A stretch of 5,100 nt of DNA from Hyphomicrobiaceae bacterium UBA2767 (GTDB lineage: Bacteria; Pseudomonadota; Alphaproteobacteria; Rhizobiales; Methyloligellaceae). The stretch spans positions 1 through 5,100 of the forward strand of contig DEIT01000098.1 in NCBI GenBank assembly GCA_002352635.1, written 5' to 3'. Position 1 is the first letter of the stretch. Every line of letters begins with the position of its first letter. A program made the translations under genes and the position numbers. This document shows positions 4,851 to 5,100 of this stretch, piece by piece. The notes beneath the pieces are model-generated. The model did no database searches and had not been told where the DNA came from. It worked only from the letters and a program-made list of their open reading frames with translations.

Positions 4851-5100
4851 TGGCAGCGGCATTGGAAATCATTGGCGGCCTTCTCATACTCGCTGGCGCG
4901 TTCTTTTTTGTCGTCGGTGCAATTGGGATCTACCGGATGCCCGATGTTTTTACCCGTATGCATGCGGCTGGAATTTCTGACACCGTCGGTGCGGGGCTTT
5001 TGCTCATAGGCATGATGTTTCTGGCAAGCTCCGGATTCGAGGATGGCTTCTATTTCGTAGTGGCGAAGCTCGGGATTATCCTGGCAACAATTGTGTTCAC
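4850..5100 (+). CDS. mnhG: Mrp-type Na+/H+ antiporter subunit G, N-terminal part (cut by right edge)
   Basis: This is a membrane subunit of the Mrp antiporter; 83 residues are visible of a protein usually about 100-130 long. Helix 1 spans about 5-27. It is followed by the diagnostic GIYRMPDVFTRMHAAGISDTVG segment (given in parts: GIYRMPDVF at 26-34, TRMHAAG at 35-41, ISDTVG at 42-47), which matches the MnhG/PhaG pattern G-x-x-R-x-P-D-x-(Y/F)-x-R-M-H. Helix 2 (about 48-61) and the start of helix 3 (from about 69) follow. The ATG (4850-4852) shares its A with the mnhF stop, and GGAGGAA lies 5-8 bases upstream. A GTG one codon earlier is an alternative start. The gene continues past the window, where the remaining antiporter subunits would be expected. 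Confidence 0.93.
   Translation, partial: MAAALEIIGGLLILAGAFFFVVGAIGIYRMPDVFTRMHAAGISDTVGAGLLLIGMMFLASSGFEDGFYFVVAKLGIILATIVF

Overview
The window looks like chromosomal DNA from an alphaproteobacterium, probably marine or salt-exposed. The GC content is moderate (mid-50s by eye). The glutaryl-CoA dehydrogenase N-terminus, the S9A oligopeptidase and the MrpE-type antiporter subunit all read like proteins of that class. No 16S or other decisive marker is present, so the placement is inference.

Layout: two transcription units diverge from a 336-bp intergenic region (3757-4092). Leftward on the minus strand are msrB (peptide methionine-R-sulfoxide reductase), ptrB/opdB (oligopeptidase B-like S9A peptidase), an exported six-bladed NHL beta-propeller protein of unknown function, and the first 100 codons of gcdH (glutaryl-CoA dehydrogenase), which runs off the left edge. 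The gaps are 31 bp, a 1-base TGATG overlap, and 40 bp. No terminator is visible between them, so one mRNA could carry all four. Rightward on the plus strand are mnhE, mnhF and the start of mnhG, subunits of a Mrp-type multisubunit Na+/H+ antiporter. They are joined by ATGA and TGATG overlaps, and mnhG is cut by the right edge.

Functionally, msrB and ptrB fit protein or peptide damage handling (repair of oxidised Met, cleavage of peptides). The NHL protein is translationally coupled to ptrB but should be outside the cytoplasm. gcdH belongs to lysine/tryptophan/glutarate catabolism and may simply be co-located. The right-hand operon encodes ion and pH homeostasis machinery. It starts with subunit E instead of the classical A subunit.

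No mobile element, CRISPR array, tRNA or rRNA was found, and nothing here is clearly a new system. The points most worth a second look are: substitutions in the predicted substrate-specificity subsites of the oligopeptidase; an MsrB lacking the usual resolving cysteine; the E-first Mrp gene order; inverted repeats in the divergent intergenic region; and the uncharacterised exported NHL propeller with repeated Pro-His-Asp motifs.
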